Part shown: positions 39,629 to 48,479 of the stretch, piece after piece
Numbering within the stretch: position 1 is the first letter of the stretch
Layout of the letters: the number at the start of each line of letters is the position of its first letter
Assembly: GCA_030833445.1 (NCBI GenBank)
Contig: JAURHD010000007.1
Coordinates: 99,891-163,890 of the forward strand
Origin: Cephaloticoccus sp.
GTDB taxonomy: Bacteria > Verrucomicrobiota > Verrucomicrobiia > Opitutales > Opitutaceae
Length of the DNA stretch: 64,000 nt
Direction: 5' to 3'
Notes under the pieces: model-generated
What the model saw: only the letters and a program-made list of their open reading frames with translations
Told to the model about the DNA's origin: nothing
Database searches by the model: none
Made by a program: the position numbers and the translations under genes

Positions 39629-40600
39629 TCAGGCCGGCAGGGGGATTGCGCCTACAATGCGTTTGAGGGCCACGGTCACCATTCGACGTTCTTCCAACGG
39701 GTCCCCGGCCGGGCGCACCAACGTAAGCCGGTGGGCAAAAACCGGGACGACCAACTCGGACACATCATCGGGCATCACAAAATCCCGACCATGCAGGATT
39801 GCCCGGGCCTGGGCCGCAGTGCGCAGGGCCAAGCCGCCACGCACGCTGATCCCGCCCTTGAATTCAGCCTCGGTTCGGGTGGCTGTGACCAGTTTCAGAA
39901 TATAATCGAGCACCGTCTCCTCCAGATAGACTTGGCTGGTGAGCGCTTGCAGTCCGGTGAATTCGGCGCGGTTAACCACAGGATTCAGCGCGATGGCATC
40001 ATAGTTGGTGCGGGCGGTGCGCAAAATTTCCAACTCATGAGCTGTATCAGGATAGCCCATGTGCAGCCGCATCAGAAAGCGGTCCATCTGGCTCTCGGGC
40101 AGCGGAAATGTGCCTTCGTAGTCCAAAGGATTCTGGGTCGCGAACACCATGAATGGCGTGCCAATGGCATGCGCCACTCCATCCACGGTTACCCGAGCCC
40201 GATCCATCACCTCCAATAAAGCCGACTGCGTCTTCGGGGTGGCCCGGTTGATTTCATCAGTCAGCACGACATTGGCAAAGATGGGCCCCTTCTTGAATAC
40301 AAAATTCTTGTCGGCTTCATCGTAGATGGCGACCCCGGTCACATCGCCGGGCAACAGATCGCTGGTGAATTGGATGCGCGAGAAATCGCAGTCCATCGAA
40401 CGGGCCAATGCATAAGCCAGAGTCGTCTTGCCCACCCCGGGCATATCCTCGATCAAGACGTGCCCACCAGCCAGCAAGGCGATGAGCACCTGCTCGATCA
40501 CCTCGTCCTTGCCTTTGATCGTCTGCCGCATGTTGACCCGCAGTCGCTCCAGTGCCTGACCCGACGTCACCATTTGGTCTGCTCCCACGAAGTCGCTCAT
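39629..40600 (-). CDS. MoxR-family AAA+ ATPase
   Basis: A 323-residue AAA+ protein with Walker A in IEDMPGVGKTTLAYALARS, Walker B in FANVVLTDEINRATPKTQSALLEVM and sensor 1 in FMVFATQNPLDYEGTFPLPE, all characteristic of MoxR. MoxR ATPases act as chaperones for VWA-domain proteins, here presumably the adjacent DUF58 protein. It is the first gene of the three-gene minus-strand unit and diverges from the membrane-protein gene at 40691 across 90 bp. Confidence 0.93.
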   Translation of the reverse strand: MSDFVGADQMVTSGQALERLRVNMRQTIKGKDEVIEQVLIALLAGGHVLIEDMPGVGKTTLAYALARSMDCDFSRIQFTSDLLPGDVTGVAIYDEADKNFVFKKGPIFANVVLTDEINRATPKTQSALLEVMDRARVTVDGVAHAIGTPFMVFATQNPLDYEGTFPLPESQMDRFLMRLHMGYPDTAHELEILRTARTNYDAIALNPVVNRAEFTGLQALTSQVYLEETVLDYILKLVTATRTEAEFKGGISVRGGLALRTAAQARAILHGRDFVMPDDVSELVVPVFAHRLTLVRPAGDPLEERRMVTVALKRIVGAIPLPA

Positions 40601-40690
40601 GGGCCCAAGCTAATGCCGAACTCCATCTGGGCAAATGCAAACCCATCTTCATTGCACCGAAGCATAAACCGTCTGATCATCTGGCATAAC

Positions 40691-41155
40691 ATGAATGCCC
40701 TCTTGGCCAAATTGTGGGAACGGCATAAAAATCCGTGGAGCTGGTTCATGCGACCGGTATTCGGCATCGTAATGTTCCATGGCGCCTGGCTACAAAGCTG
40801 GCCGGTGCTGCTGCTGGGGGTATTGGGGTTGGCGACCAGCTGGTGCTGGTTCCCTAAACCGCAGGTCGTCCATCCATGGGTCGAACGTTTCATTGAAGTG
40901 GAGAAACCCTACGTTTCGCCGCCGTGGACGCCGGCAAAAGTGGGCGCATTGCTCGCGGTCCTGGCCCTGATGATCGTATCACTCAGCGCATTCTGGCAAC
41001 GGAGCCTCAAGCTCGGTTTGATCCTGATGTTTTTTGGCGGTCTCGCCAAATCTGTCTGGAGCCTGAAAGTGGCTGGCAAGGCAGGGCTATTCGCGGCCGC
41101 TTTTGGTGTATTCTGGGCCTTGCTCGCCAGCGTGCTCTTTTTTCAACGCGAATGA
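40691..41155 (+). CDS. Small membrane protein of unknown function
   Basis: A 154-residue protein starting MNALLAKLWERHKNPWSWF, with three to four hydrophobic segments (FGIVMFHGAWLQSWPVLLLGVLGLA, VGALLAVLALMIVSLSAFW, LGLILMFFGGLAKSVWSL and AGLFAAAFGVFWALLASVLFF). No family is recognised. The ATG at 40691 is the first plausible one after the divergent moxR. Its stop overlaps the ATG of the next gene (ATGA), suggesting translational coupling to the TIM-barrel protein. Confidence 0.6.
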   Translation: MNALLAKLWERHKNPWSWFMRPVFGIVMFHGAWLQSWPVLLLGVLGLATSWCWFPKPQVVHPWVERFIEVEKPYVSPPWTPAKVGALLAVLALMIVSLSAFWQRSLKLGLILMFFGGLAKSVWSLKVAGKAGLFAAAFGVFWALLASVLFFQRE

Positions 41156-42090
41156 AGATCGGCCTGGATACTTTTTCGTTTCACATCGCGCTGGCCGCCG
41201 GCCGTTACGATGTCTTCCGCACGCTCGACTGGATGGCAGAACACGGTTTTACGGGCATCCAGATCAATATCAACGGACCAGACGGCCGCTTTCTTGGTGC
41301 GGATCCAGCAAACACTTCCCATGTTGAGCACGTCCGCAGGCGGCTCGCTGATCTGAATTTCTTTGCCGAAGTCGGCGGTGGCCACGCCACCGACGCATCG
41401 CTGATCACCCATCAATTGGAGTTAGCGGCGGCAGTGGGGGCGGATGTCCTTCGCACGGTGATCGGCTTCCAAGGCTCAATCGGAGAGACCATCGCACAAA
41501 CCCGGGCCGCTATGGACCAAGTGCTGCCCTTCGCCCGTAAACTCGGCGTCCGGATCGCGATTGAGAATCACGAAGATGTAACTGCCGCTGAACTGGGCCA
41601 GCTAATTAAAGTAATCGACGATCCGATTGTCGGGGCATGCCTCGATACCGGCAACGATCTGGTGGTTTACGGCGACCCGTTGATGGCCGCGCAGGTGCTC
41701 GCCCCTGTCGCCATTTCGACGCACATCAAGGACCAGAAACTCATTCGGGTCGGAGCTACGATTTATAGCGTTGGGGTGCCCTTGGGCACGGGAGATGTTG
41801 AGCTGCCGTCCATCCTCAAAGTCATTCAAACTCAATCGACCGTGGGCCGCGTCTTGATTCAAAACTGCACGGGCTACTCGGCGCCGCTCAATAAATTCAA
41901 ACGCCCCGACCTGCAGCCTGTAGGCAACTACACCCAAATCCCCAATTATGCGACAGTCGCAGACGCACGCTCCAGCGGATACCTGCTAAATCTCGACCGC
42001 CTGACTCCCGAAGAGCTATCCAGCTACGCGATCCGCCAAGAAGGTGATCTGCAACAAGACTTGAGCACCATTCGAAGCCTAATGTCATAG
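41152..42090 (+). CDS. Sugar phosphate isomerase/epimerase-like TIM barrel
   Basis: A 312-residue protein of the xylose-isomerase-like TIM-barrel superfamily (AP endonuclease 2 fold). It starts MKIGLDTFSFHIALAAGRYD and carries the expected metal-binding acid in VRIAIENHEDVTAAE, CLDTGNDLVVYGDP and the ISTHIKDQKLI segment. Such proteins epimerise or isomerise sugars and inositol derivatives; the substrate is unknown. The start overlaps the stop of the membrane protein by 4 bp (ATGA). It lies in a stretch of sugar-handling genes. Confidence 0.85.
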   Translation: MKIGLDTFSFHIALAAGRYDVFRTLDWMAEHGFTGIQININGPDGRFLGADPANTSHVEHVRRRLADLNFFAEVGGGHATDASLITHQLELAAAVGADVLRTVIGFQGSIGETIAQTRAAMDQVLPFARKLGVRIAIENHEDVTAAELGQLIKVIDDPIVGACLDTGNDLVVYGDPLMAAQVLAPVAISTHIKDQKLIRVGATIYSVGVPLGTGDVELPSILKVIQTQSTVGRVLIQNCTGYSAPLNKFKRPDLQPVGNYTQIPNYATVADARSSGYLLNLDRLTPEELSSYAIRQEGDLQQDLSTIRSLMS

Positions 42091-42102
42091 CTTTAATCCA
42101 AT

Positions 42103-43008
42103 TTGAATATCTCACCTGAAAGCCACGCGCATTGGTTGGAGACCCGGAAGTATCCTCAATTTGGGGCTCAGGGGAACGAATTCAGTCTGATCACCCTGCG
42201 TGAGGTGATGGAGGGACGACAAGAACCCGCCGATCCCAACGTCCAATGCATTCGCACCAAAATTGATACGATCCCGGGCGAATGGGTGGTAGCTCCCGGG
42301 GCCGATCCTGATCTGCGACTGCTTTACCTCCATGGCGGTGGTTTTGTCTCAGGTTCGGGGGCCAACTACATTCCTTTGGCCGCAATGCTCTCGGCGGCGG
42401 CGAAATGCGCCGTCTTGTTAATTGATTACCGGTTGGCCCCGGAGCATCCCTTTCCCGCCGGATTGGATGACTGCATCCACGCATACGGCTGGATGACACT
42501 TAACGGCCCCACGGGACCGACCTCCGCAAAGCATACGTTTATTGCCGGAGATTCCGCCGGCGGTGGGTTAACCTTGGCCACTTTACTGGCGCTGCGTGAT
42601 CGCTGCCTGCCTCTGCCCGCCGGCGGCATCGCTTTGTCGGCATTCGCAGATCACACCCTATCGAGCGAATCCATCCGGAGCCGGGCCGATACCGAACTCT
42701 ACATGCACCCGGATAGTCTCGGGAAATTTGTGCAGCTCTATCTAGCCGGCGGCAACGCCGAGGATCCCCTCGCCTCACCGGTTTTCGGTGACTACACGGG
42801 CATCCCTCCGTTGCTCATCCAAGTCGGCGATTATGAAGTGATTCTCGATGACAGCATTCGCGTTGCCGCCAAGGCACAGGCCGATGGCGTAACGGTTCAA
42901 CTCGAAATCTGGCCGGGGCAATGCCACGTGTTTCAAATCCGCGGACTGCCGGAGAGTGCAGAGGCCATCCGGCACATTGCCGAATTTATCCACCGCCAGT
43001 TGGCCTAG
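42103..43008 (+). CDS. Alpha/beta hydrolase of the HSL family
   Basis: A 301-residue esterase-type hydrolase related to hormone-sensitive lipase. The oxyanion motif is YLHGGGFVSGSG, the nucleophile elbow GDSAGGG (Ser within FIAGDSAGGGLTLA), a following LLIDYRLAPEHPFPAG segment, and a C-terminal aspartate and histidine (GDYEVILDD and GQCHVFQI) complete the triad. It starts with TTG at 42103; no ATG in frame fits better. No signal peptide, so it probably acts on small imported esters. It follows the TIM-barrel gene after 12 bp. Confidence 0.88.
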   Translation: MNISPESHAHWLETRKYPQFGAQGNEFSLITLREVMEGRQEPADPNVQCIRTKIDTIPGEWVVAPGADPDLRLLYLHGGGFVSGSGANYIPLAAMLSAAAKCAVLLIDYRLAPEHPFPAGLDDCIHAYGWMTLNGPTGPTSAKHTFIAGDSAGGGLTLATLLALRDRCLPLPAGGIALSAFADHTLSSESIRSRADTELYMHPDSLGKFVQLYLAGGNAEDPLASPVFGDYTGIPPLLIQVGDYEVILDDSIRVAAKAQADGVTVQLEIWPGQCHVFQIRGLPESAEAIRHIAEFIHRQLA

Positions 43009-43080
43009 CGGCAGGAGAAATCTGGACTGACTACCGACATGAGGGTGCCAGTCCGTAACAGAGGCTCTGCCAGGAATACT

Positions 43081-43890
43081 TTATTTCTTCTTTCCGAAGG
43101 GGCCGTATTTTTCCGCCGTATCACTGGTGCGATCGTAGATGATTTTGCCGTCCTTCACGAATGGCACGGCCATCGCCCATGCACGCACGGCGTCTCCGCC
43201 AATCGGGGCCGCGGAATATTGGGGCAGATAGATGCGTCGCATGCGATTGGTCGTGTTGGGACCACTGCGGTGGAAATTGTAGCTGGAGAATCCCACAATC
43301 GTGCCGGCAGGCACAATCAAAGGATCGCCCGGATCATCGCCTTTGTAGGCAATCAGGTCATTCGAACCGGGTTCGAGCTCGTGGCTGAATATGGTGTTTT
43401 TGGTGCCGCCGCGGGAGTGGGGCAGCAGATATACCGTGCCGTTAATTTCACTGACATCGTCCAGCGTCACCCAGCAGGTGAGATAGGCTGGATGCGGCGC
43501 CTCGGGATGACTTTTCATCACGTATCCACTATCCTGATGCCAACCAAATTTCATCCCCTGCTCCGCGTTTTTCACGACCCATTGCTCATTGAATAAATAC
43601 ACATCAGGTCCCAACGCGGCCTGCGCCACTTCGGCCATCATCGGGCTAAAGGCAAAGTCTCGCATGCGCTGACTCAACCGGTAACGATTGCCAATAAAGT
43701 AACGTTTTCCGCGGTGATTGATGCCATCCACTTCAACCCCTTTGGCGTCCATGGAAGCATCCATGTAACCAAGAAAATACGAGCACTCCTCGCGGAGCAT
43801 CGTCAATGTTTCGGGCGGCAGGATGCCCGGCAAAATGAAATATCCTTCCTCGTGATAGAGGGCGCTTTGTTCGGGGGTAAGAAGGCTCAT
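43081..43890 (-). CDS. PhyH family dioxygenase
   Basis: A 269-residue Fe(II)/2-oxoglutarate-dependent oxygenase of the phytanoyl-CoA dioxygenase family. The facial triad is seen as His118 and Asp120 in GWHQDSGYVM and His207 in NFHRSGPNTTNRMRR, with a later arginine for 2-oxoglutarate. A basic KKK end closes the protein. It diverges from an AraC regulator 53 bp away, an arrangement repeated at 59706-61418. The substrate is unknown; members hydroxylate a wide range of small molecules. The neighbouring glycosidase suggests a sugar-linked role, which is inference. Confidence 0.9.
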   Translation of the reverse strand: MSLLTPEQSALYHEEGYFILPGILPPETLTMLREECSYFLGYMDASMDAKGVEVDGINHRGKRYFIGNRYRLSQRMRDFAFSPMMAEVAQAALGPDVYLFNEQWVVKNAEQGMKFGWHQDSGYVMKSHPEAPHPAYLTCWVTLDDVSEINGTVYLLPHSRGGTKNTIFSHELEPGSNDLIAYKGDDPGDPLIVPAGTIVGFSSYNFHRSGPNTTNRMRRIYLPQYSAAPIGGDAVRAWAMAVPFVKDGKIIYDRTSDTAEKYGPFGKKK

Positions 43891-43943
43891 GGCCGAATAG
43901 CATACTACAACGGGAACGTGGTTTCTTCTCGTTTTCCGGCGTC

Positions 43944-44774
43944 ATGTTATCATTTTTTGTCGTCATGCTTGAAGCACTGAATCTCCCAAAAGACTGGCAG
44001 GGGAATCTTTGGCACTACCGTTTTCAGGAGTGGCGGCACACCTATCACCACCACGTCGAGTTGGAATTCAACCTCATCACGCGGGGCTCGGGTGTTTACC
44101 TGCTGGATAACGAAAAGTATCAGGTGCGGCGGGGTGACCTTATCTGGCTCTACCCCACCCAGAGTCATGTGCTCGTGCAGGAAACCGATGATTTCGAAAT
44201 GTGGATCGGCGTATTCCGGCCGCAAGCTCTCGGGACACTCGCGACCGATGACAACCATGCACCCCTGCGGCGCGATCGCGCGAGCGGCGAGGTCTGCCGT
44301 CGTCTGCCATTAAAGCAAGTGCAGCAGCTCTGCACTCTGTTGGAAGAGGTCGCGACGACCAAAGAACAAGCGGCGCATTTCAACGCCGGCCTCGGTTACG
44401 CCTTTCTGACGGCGTGGCAGGTTTTCGAAAAAGCCAGTGCCATTCCAATAGAAGATGTCCACCCCGCCGTGGATAAAGCCGCGCAAATTCTCCAGCGAGA
44501 GAGCGATGTAATAAATCTCGTCCAGCTCGCCCGGCAGACCGGCTTGAGCCCCGCGCGGCTGAGCCGCCTGTTCAAGCAGCAAACCGGCACCACAATCGTG
44601 GATTTCCGCAACCGTCAGCGACTCGGCAAATTTCTGCGCCTCTATGGCAACGGTCAACGGCTCACCATGCTAGCCGCGGCCCTTGCGGCTGGCTTTGGCA
44701 GCTACCCACAGTTTCACCGGGTGTTCAAAAAAAATCTCGGCTGCACTCCACAATCGAATTCGTGGCACCAGTAA
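43944..44774 (+). CDS. AraC family transcriptional regulator
   Basis: A 276-residue regulator with an N-terminal cupin-like sensor domain (VELEFNLITRGSGVYLLDNEKYQV) and two C-terminal helix-turn-helix motifs (NLVQLARQTGLSPARLSRLFKQQTG and MLAAALAAGFGSYPQFHRVFKKNLG). The start may be at 43944 or the second methionine at 43965 (MLEALNLP). By position it should control the divergent PhyH gene and perhaps the BNR hydrolase operon that converges on it from the right. The ligand is unknown but sugars are the usual ones in this family. Confidence 0.9.
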   Translation: MLSFFVVMLEALNLPKDWQGNLWHYRFQEWRHTYHHHVELEFNLITRGSGVYLLDNEKYQVRRGDLIWLYPTQSHVLVQETDDFEMWIGVFRPQALGTLATDDNHAPLRRDRASGEVCRRLPLKQVQQLCTLLEEVATTKEQAAHFNAGLGYAFLTAWQVFEKASAIPIEDVHPAVDKAAQILQRESDVINLVQLARQTGLSPARLSRLFKQQTGTTIVDFRNRQRLGKFLRLYGNGQRLTMLAAALAAGFGSYPQFHRVFKKNLGCTPQSNSWHQ

Positions 44775-44780
44775 ACTTGA

Positions 44781-46043
44781 TCATGAAGGCACCGCGACAT
44801 CCGCGAGGGATGTCCGCGAAATCGTTTTGCCCAGCAGGAAGAACTTTCGTTCGGGATACCACAGGGTCAACCCGTCCGGAGTCGGCGTGGTGCTGGCATA
44901 CATGGCCAAATCCGCGCGCAGCATCGGCACTCCACCGTTGTCCATGAAGAACTGTGGTTCGGAAAACCACACGGGTTGCTTCGCTCCGGGACGAAATTGC
45001 CCCCGCGCCAACCAGATCGGCCGCCGGTGTTGTTCACTCTTCATGGGACCCCATCCGCCCATGTGGCCGTCATGGTTATGAAAGAAGAAAACATATTCGC
45101 CGGGCGAGATCTCGTAGATTGGACTTGGACTGCACGGGTGCGGCAGCGGCAGCCGGTCGTCGGTCTGGCGCAAAGCCACCGGCTGGGTCCAAGTCTCGCC
45201 TTTATCCGCAGATTCAGACCAAACTGCATGCCCGGCATTGCTGCGCATCACGCAAAATAACCGGCCGTCCGGCAGCGGCACGATTGCGGGTTCCTGCACC
45301 ACACTCACCTCGGGGTGACCGATGTGACCATATTGGAGCGCCTGTTCATTGGCGGCAAAATAACTGATTTGTAGGTCACCCGGTTCCGGATCGTCGTCGA
45401 CATTTTCAAAGCGCATGAACTCGACAACGGATGGTTGTGACCACCAAACATCGAGTTTGCGCGGACCGGATACCTCCGGGCTCACCCAGCGGGTGAAGCC
45501 GGCAAAATATTTGCCGTCAAAAAACTTCAACGGCTTCTGCCAGATTATCCAGTTCGACGGAATTTTCGGATCCCGGCTGTCCCAGATTGATTTGGGCATC
45601 GGCACAATCTGCTGCGCCGACCAAGTCTTACCGCCGTCGTCGGAATATTTTCCTGCCATAACCCCACAGGTGGACATGGCATAATCATGCACCCCGATGT
45701 AACGGTTGTAGTAAAGGTAGATCCGGCCGGATTTCGAAATCAGGGGAAACTGCCAGCTCGCAATCCCGCCGCCATCCGCCGGACCCGCGACAAAAGTCGG
45801 CGCCGTCCAAGTTGCGCCGGCATCCAAACTCCGCGCAAACACCACCCGCTGATCCGGTTTCCCCTCGTAGGAACTCTGCGTCCAAACGGCAAAGAACCCG
45901 CCCTGTGGATGCTCTGAGACAAGGAAATGCTCATTGCCGGTGTCGTGGGTCGAGCCGTCGAGGCTCTGTGGCACATATACGATGTGATCGGGGTGAGTGC
46001 GCTGCAGTTCAAGCTGCAACTTGGCGGAGGTTGCGGGGTCCAT
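44781..46043 (-). CDS. BNR/Asp-box sialidase-like hydrolase, second copy
   Basis: A 420-residue propeller protein of the same superfamily as 1408-2799. Asp-boxes are FARSLDAGATW, KYSDDGGKTW and WSESADKGETW. The ATG at 46043 is chosen since GGAGTGGAGCGG precedes it; the frame could also start at a GTG at 46067. No signal peptide is present. It shares the motif pattern but not obvious overall identity with the first copy, so the two may have different substrates. It follows the dehydrogenase gene on the same strand after 70 bp, and converges with the AraC gene. Confidence 0.8.
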   Translation of the reverse strand: MDPATSAKLQLELQRTHPDHIVYVPQSLDGSTHDTGNEHFLVSEHPQGGFFAVWTQSSYEGKPDQRVVFARSLDAGATWTAPTFVAGPADGGGIASWQFPLISKSGRIYLYYNRYIGVHDYAMSTCGVMAGKYSDDGGKTWSAQQIVPMPKSIWDSRDPKIPSNWIIWQKPLKFFDGKYFAGFTRWVSPEVSGPRKLDVWWSQPSVVEFMRFENVDDDPEPGDLQISYFAANEQALQYGHIGHPEVSVVQEPAIVPLPDGRLFCVMRSNAGHAVWSESADKGETWTQPVALRQTDDRLPLPHPCSPSPIYEISPGEYVFFFHNHDGHMGGWGPMKSEQHRRPIWLARGQFRPGAKQPVWFSEPQFFMDNGGVPMLRADLAMYASTTPTPDGLTLWYPERKFFLLGKTISRTSLADVAVPS

Positions 46044-46113
46044 CCGCTCCACTCCGTCAGCCACCACCGGAAAGGCAATTTCCTATTTCGGACAAGGACG
46101 GGCTAAACCGGAC

Positions 46114-46941
46114 TCACCCCAGCAGCTTCATCACCGCCGCGAAATCTTCGTCAGCAAAACCGGCGCGCTCCGCCTCGGCAAGGCGATGACGCACCGCATC
46201 AAGCACTGGAAAATCTTCGCAACCGTTGATGCTGGAGGCCAGGCGCATGTCCTTCGCCATGTGCTTGGTCGAGAATTGCGGAGTATAATCCCCCGCGCGC
46301 AGCTTGGGCTCCTTGAGTTTTGTCAGACCAGAGCAAGCGGCATTGGCGTTGAGCACATCAAAGAAGATATCATCGTTCACCCCAGCCCGTCGCACTATGG
46401 CCAGACTCTCGCATAGCGCTTCCAATTGCACCGCAAGGTTGAGGTTCATCGCCAGTTTCAGCGCGCAAGCCTGTTGGTGGTCACCAATACGAAAGCGCAC
46501 CTGTGACACAACGTTCAGGATTGGCTCCAATTCCTTGATCAATGTCTCCTCCCCGCCGAGATAATAGACGGTCCTGCGTGTTTCCGCCCCGGGCTTGCTG
46601 CCAGTAAATGGTGCTTCCAGATAGCGCGCACCCGTTGCTGCGACCTGGGCATGAAATTTTTCACTACTCTTCGGATCGATCGTGCTCGACTGCATCACAA
46701 TTTTCCCCGGGCCCAGTGCGGGCAAAATACGTGTTAGCACAGACTCCACCGCCGGGGGATCGGCCACGACAATTTGCACCACATCAGCCACCGTGGCGAC
46801 CGCCTCCGGCGACTCCATCCAACCCGGGGCATCGGGTTGAGGCGTGCGATTCCAAACGCCGGCCAAAACGCCGTCGGCGTGATAATGTCCGGCCCAAATC
46901 CGGCCGATGATTCCGAGTCCGATTACGCCAATTTTCATCAC
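46114..46941 (-). CDS. Beta-hydroxyacid dehydrogenase family oxidoreductase
   Basis: A 275-residue NAD(P)-dependent enzyme related to 3-hydroxyisobutyrate dehydrogenase. The nucleotide-binding motif is MMKIGVIGLGIIGRIWAGH; the substrate-binding loop appears as FTGSKPGAETRR and the catalytic lysine lies in ALKLAMNLNLAVQ. Such enzymes oxidise 3-hydroxy acids or reduce glyoxylate and tartronate semialdehyde, often at the end of sugar-acid pathways. It is upstream of the BNR hydrolase on the same strand. Confidence 0.87.
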   Translation of the reverse strand: MMKIGVIGLGIIGRIWAGHYHADGVLAGVWNRTPQPDAPGWMESPEAVATVADVVQIVVADPPAVESVLTRILPALGPGKIVMQSSTIDPKSSEKFHAQVAATGARYLEAPFTGSKPGAETRRTVYYLGGEETLIKELEPILNVVSQVRFRIGDHQQACALKLAMNLNLAVQLEALCESLAIVRRAGVNDDIFFDVLNANAACSGLTKLKEPKLRAGDYTPQFSTKHMAKDMRLASSINGCEDFPVLDAVRHRLAEAERAGFADEDFAAVMKLLG

Positions 46942-47054
46942 CAGAAAGGTTGTTCACAATTCACCCGAACGCCACGAAAAATGAACCGGGTAATTATTTT
47001 GCGTCCTTCCCATTCCCAGATTGCACCGGTCGAATTGCGGCTTTTCATACCCGC

Positions 47055-47630
47055 ATGCATAAAGCGCGACTCGAGGCCTTCAGTGATGGCGTGCTTGCCA
47101 TCGTGATCACCATCATGGTGCTGGAAATGAAAGTGCCGCATGGCGAAGAACTCTCAGCCCTGACGCCATTGTTGCCCGTATTTCTGAGCTATGTGCTCAG
47201 CTTTATCTACATCGGTATTTATTGGAACAACCACCACCATCTCTTCCAAGCCGTGAAGCAGGTGAAGGGTGGCGTGCTCTGGGCAAATCTCCACCTGCTG
47301 TTCTGGCTTTCGCTGTTCCCTTTTGTGACGGGATGGGTGGGTGAAAACCATTTTGCGGCCCACACCGTGGCGCTCTATAGCGGCGTTTTATTCATGGCCG
47401 CCGTGGCCTATTACATTCTGACCCGCGCGCTGCTGGCTTTTCACGATGCGGACTCGCCACTGGCGAAGGCCATCGGCGCAGACACCAAAGGCCGGCTGTC
47501 CTTGCTGCTTTATGCCCTCGGCATCGGACTTTCGTGCTGGATGCCCTGGTTGGGCGTATCGCTATACACCGTGGTGGCGGTGCTCTGGCTCGTGCCGGAT
47601 CGTCGGATCGAAAAGCATCTGCTATCCTGA
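47055..47630 (+). CDS. TMEM175-like potassium channel protein
   Basis: A 191-residue protein with a DUF1211/TMEM175 repeat: the characteristic RLEAFSDGVLAIVITIMVLEM near the N-terminus and four to six hydrophobic segments. Bacterial homologues carry one repeat and form tetrameric potassium channels. The ATG at 47055 is placed so that the family N-terminus MHKARLEAFSDG is at the start. It diverges from the dehydrogenase gene and converges with the nucleoside phosphorylase gene. Confidence 0.87.
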   Translation: MHKARLEAFSDGVLAIVITIMVLEMKVPHGEELSALTPLLPVFLSYVLSFIYIGIYWNNHHHLFQAVKQVKGGVLWANLHLLFWLSLFPFVTGWVGENHFAAHTVALYSGVLFMAAVAYYILTRALLAFHDADSPLAKAIGADTKGRLSLLLYALGIGLSCWMPWLGVSLYTVVAVLWLVPDRRIEKHLLS

Positions 47631-47637
47631 GAATTCC

Positions 47638-48336
47638 TCAGGCGAGAATTTCCAGCATCCGCACAAAGAGCCGATTCACCTTGGCTTGGTTCTCTTTCAC
47701 CAAGTCCTTGAACTTGGCGAAATCAATTTCGGTGCCCTCGAGCCCATTCGCGTAATTGTCGATCAGGGCCAGGCTGTTGTAATTAAGGCCCGCCTCCGTG
47801 CAAAGGTCGGCCTCATGACAGGCCGTCATGCCGATTACATCGCCCCAGGACTGCACGATCCGGATCTCCGCCTTCGTTTCGAAACGCGGCCCGCGCATCT
47901 GCACGTAGACTTTGCCCGGATGAATCTTGAATTCGGGCGCAAGCTTTTCGAGCAGCAGTGGGATCAAATTATTCGCGATCCCAGGCGCGCCGCCCTTGAG
48001 TTCGTCATCGTAGAAGGTCGCGGGACCTTGTTGTAATCCGACATAATCACTACAGGAGACAAAGGTCCCCGGAGGCAGGTCCTTCTTCAGTGATCCGACC
48101 GAATTGAGTGAAACGATATCCTTGCAGCCCAATTCCGCCAGGGCGCGAATATTTGCGCGGTAATTGATCGAATGGGGGGGCAAAGGGAATCCGTAGCCAT
48201 GGCGATTGATCAGCACGAAGTCACCCTTGGTCTTATAGGTCACATCGCCATGAGGGGTATGGATCGTTTTCACCTCCCACTTCGCAAACAGATCGGAATT
48301 TACGATACTGGTGCCACTGATAAATGCGACTTTCAT
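47638..48336 (-). CDS. MTA/purine nucleoside phosphorylase family protein
   Basis: A 232-residue phosphorylase of the PNP/MTAP superfamily. The phosphate-binding region is MKVAFISGTSIVNS, then INRHGYGFPLPPHSINYRANI and the PNP signature VQMRGPRFETKAEIRIVQSWG, followed by GMTACHEADLCTEAGLNYNSLALIDNYANG. It cleaves purine nucleosides or methylthioadenosine to base and pentose-1-phosphate. Length is a little short for MTAP, so the exact substrate is open. It is a single-gene unit on the minus strand. Confidence 0.85.
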   Translation of the reverse strand: MKVAFISGTSIVNSDLFAKWEVKTIHTPHGDVTYKTKGDFVLINRHGYGFPLPPHSINYRANIRALAELGCKDIVSLNSVGSLKKDLPPGTFVSCSDYVGLQQGPATFYDDELKGGAPGIANNLIPLLLEKLAPEFKIHPGKVYVQMRGPRFETKAEIRIVQSWGDVIGMTACHEADLCTEAGLNYNSLALIDNYANGLEGTEIDFAKFKDLVKENQAKVNRLFVRMLEILA

Positions 48337-48479
48337 ACGGGCACTAACACCTTAACCGGCGATTGAGACAATCCGAAAGCCATCCATGCTCCGGCTTGCT
48401 TCCGCCTCAATATTAGTCCGTATCGAATACATCGCTGCGTTGGTCTAATCCTGCACCCGCAACTTTACCCAATTTTCCT

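Noticed and set aside
43024..43054. Inverted repeat GGACTG/CAGTCC as a terminator
   Set aside because: The stem is only 6 bp with a long loop and there is no T-run.
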